Origin: Lachnoclostridium sp. UBA7097
Lineage (GTDB): Bacteria; Bacillota; Clostridia; Lachnospirales; Lachnospiraceae
Direction: 5' to 3'
Length of the DNA stretch: 16,763 nucleotides
Assembly (NCBI GenBank): GCA_002499945.1
Contig: DKYP01000173.1
Span: forward strand, 1-16,763
Part shown: in pieces, positions 15,984-16,763 of the stretch
How positions within the stretch are numbered: the stretch's first letter is position 1
Layout: each line of letters opens with the position of its first letter
Position numbers and translations under genes: made by a program
Notes under the pieces: model-generated
Databases searched by the model: none
What the model saw: only the letters and a program-made list of their open reading frames with translations
What the model was told of the DNA's origin: nothing

Positions 15984-16706
15984 ATGTATCTGATAGCACT
16001 TTGTGATGATGAAGCAGAGGAAATTCAAAAAACAGGGGGGATGCTGGAAAGTTACAATAAAGAACGCAAATGGCTGGATTTTACAATAGAATGTTTTGGA
16101 AGTGCAGAAGGTCTTCTTTATAAGGTAAGAAAAGAAAACTATATGCCGGATTTAATATTGATGGATATCTATATGCCAGATAAAACTGGTACTGAGGCAG
16201 CAAAGGAGCTGCGTGATATGGGAAATAAGAGCAGGATTGTTTTCCTGACTGCATCAAAGGAACATGCACTTGATGCATTTGGTGTAGGTGCCATGCAGTA
16301 TCTTGTAAAGCCAGTACAGGAGGGGGCGCTTTTTGATGTGCTTGACATGGTCTTAGAAGATATATCGTGTAAACGCAGGAAATATATCCTGTTAAGGGCA
16401 GATGGAAGGATACAGCGTATCCTGGTAAATGATATTGTATATTGTGAAGCACAGAAAAAAACGCAGAACCTTTACCTTGCAGACGGCACAAAACTTCTGC
16501 TGCATATGACTATGGCAGAGATTTATGCGATGTTGTCCTGTTACCAGGAATTTGTAAGGGCAGGGGCTGCTTATATTATTAACCTGGAATATGTTGACAG
16601 CCTTAATTCACAGGATATATGCCTTAATACAGGAAAGAAAATATATCTGCCAAGAGGTGTATATAAAACTTTAAAAGAGAAGTATTTTGGGTATTATTGC
16701 GGGTGA
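15984..16706 (+). CDS. LytTR-family response regulator (AgrA-like)
   Basis: A 240-residue DNA-binding response regulator, the partner of the upstream kinase. Residues 1-120 form the receiver: acidic pair D8-D9, phosphoacceptor D61 in LILMDIYMP, T89 in VFLTAS and K109 in YLVKP. Residues 132-238 form a LytTR domain (KYILLRADGRIQRILVNDIVYCEA, then FVRAGAAYIINLEYVDSL and YLPRGVYKTLKEKY), which binds direct repeats through a beta fold. GGAGG at 15969-15973 lies 10 bases from the ATG. Targets are unknown; autoregulation of the kinase promoter is possible. The final 57 bases of the window contain no gene or terminator that I can recognise. Confidence 0.94.
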   Translation: MYLIALCDDEAEEIQKTGGMLESYNKERKWLDFTIECFGSAEGLLYKVRKENYMPDLILMDIYMPDKTGTEAAKELRDMGNKSRIVFLTASKEHALDAFGVGAMQYLVKPVQEGALFDVLDMVLEDISCKRRKYILLRADGRIQRILVNDIVYCEAQKKTQNLYLADGTKLLLHMTMAEIYAMLSCYQEFVRAGAAYIINLEYVDSLNSQDICLNTGKKIYLPRGVYKTLKEKYFGYYCG

Positions 16707-16763
16707 CAGGAGTACATAACATAATTTAATTTTACCAAAGTTAGTGTGAAAAAACCATATACG

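Overview
The window looks like a chromosomal segment of a low-GC Clostridia, most likely a Lachnospiraceae-type gut Firmicute. The basis is the AT-rich code with strong AAGGAG-type ribosome binding sites, the acpS / NAD(P)HX repair / alr / mazF neighbourhood, frequent TTG starts, and an AgrC/AgrA-like GHKL kinase with a LytTR regulator. This is inference from gene content; no marker gene for a species is present.

Region 1 (35-6364, + strand) is a tightly packed, mostly housekeeping run. It holds a radical SAM protein of STM4011 type fused to a HAD phosphatase domain, a coiled-coil protein of unknown function, AcpS (holo-ACP synthase), a bifunctional NAD(P)HX epimerase/dehydratase, alanine racemase, a MazF-type toxin with no visible antitoxin, and RlmH (23S rRNA pseudouridine-1915 methyltransferase). 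Several genes overlap by 1-8 bases, so translational coupling is likely.

Region 2 (6411-13028, + strand) is accessory. A two-gene BcgI-like restriction-modification system has nuclease and N6-adenine methylase in one chain, followed by a two-domain specificity subunit; it is visibly more AT-rich than its neighbours. Next come a small secreted LprI/DUF1311-like protein and two adjacent paralogues that join an alpha-helical, TerB-like N-terminal domain to cysteine-laddered right-handed beta-helix domains, with no export signal. The pair of TerB-like/beta-helix proteins is the best candidate here for something undescribed. A perfect 14-bp stem terminator closes the region.

Region 3 (13086-16706) has a CorC/HlyC-type CNNM-CBS membrane protein on the - strand with a good sigma-A promoter. 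Divergent from it is a GHKL histidine kinase / LytTR response regulator pair, preceded by an extended -10 promoter that lies inside a 10-bp inverted repeat. No CRISPR array, tRNA, rRNA, IS element or integrase was found. No gene-free stretch exceeds 300 bases; the longest is 14421-14650.
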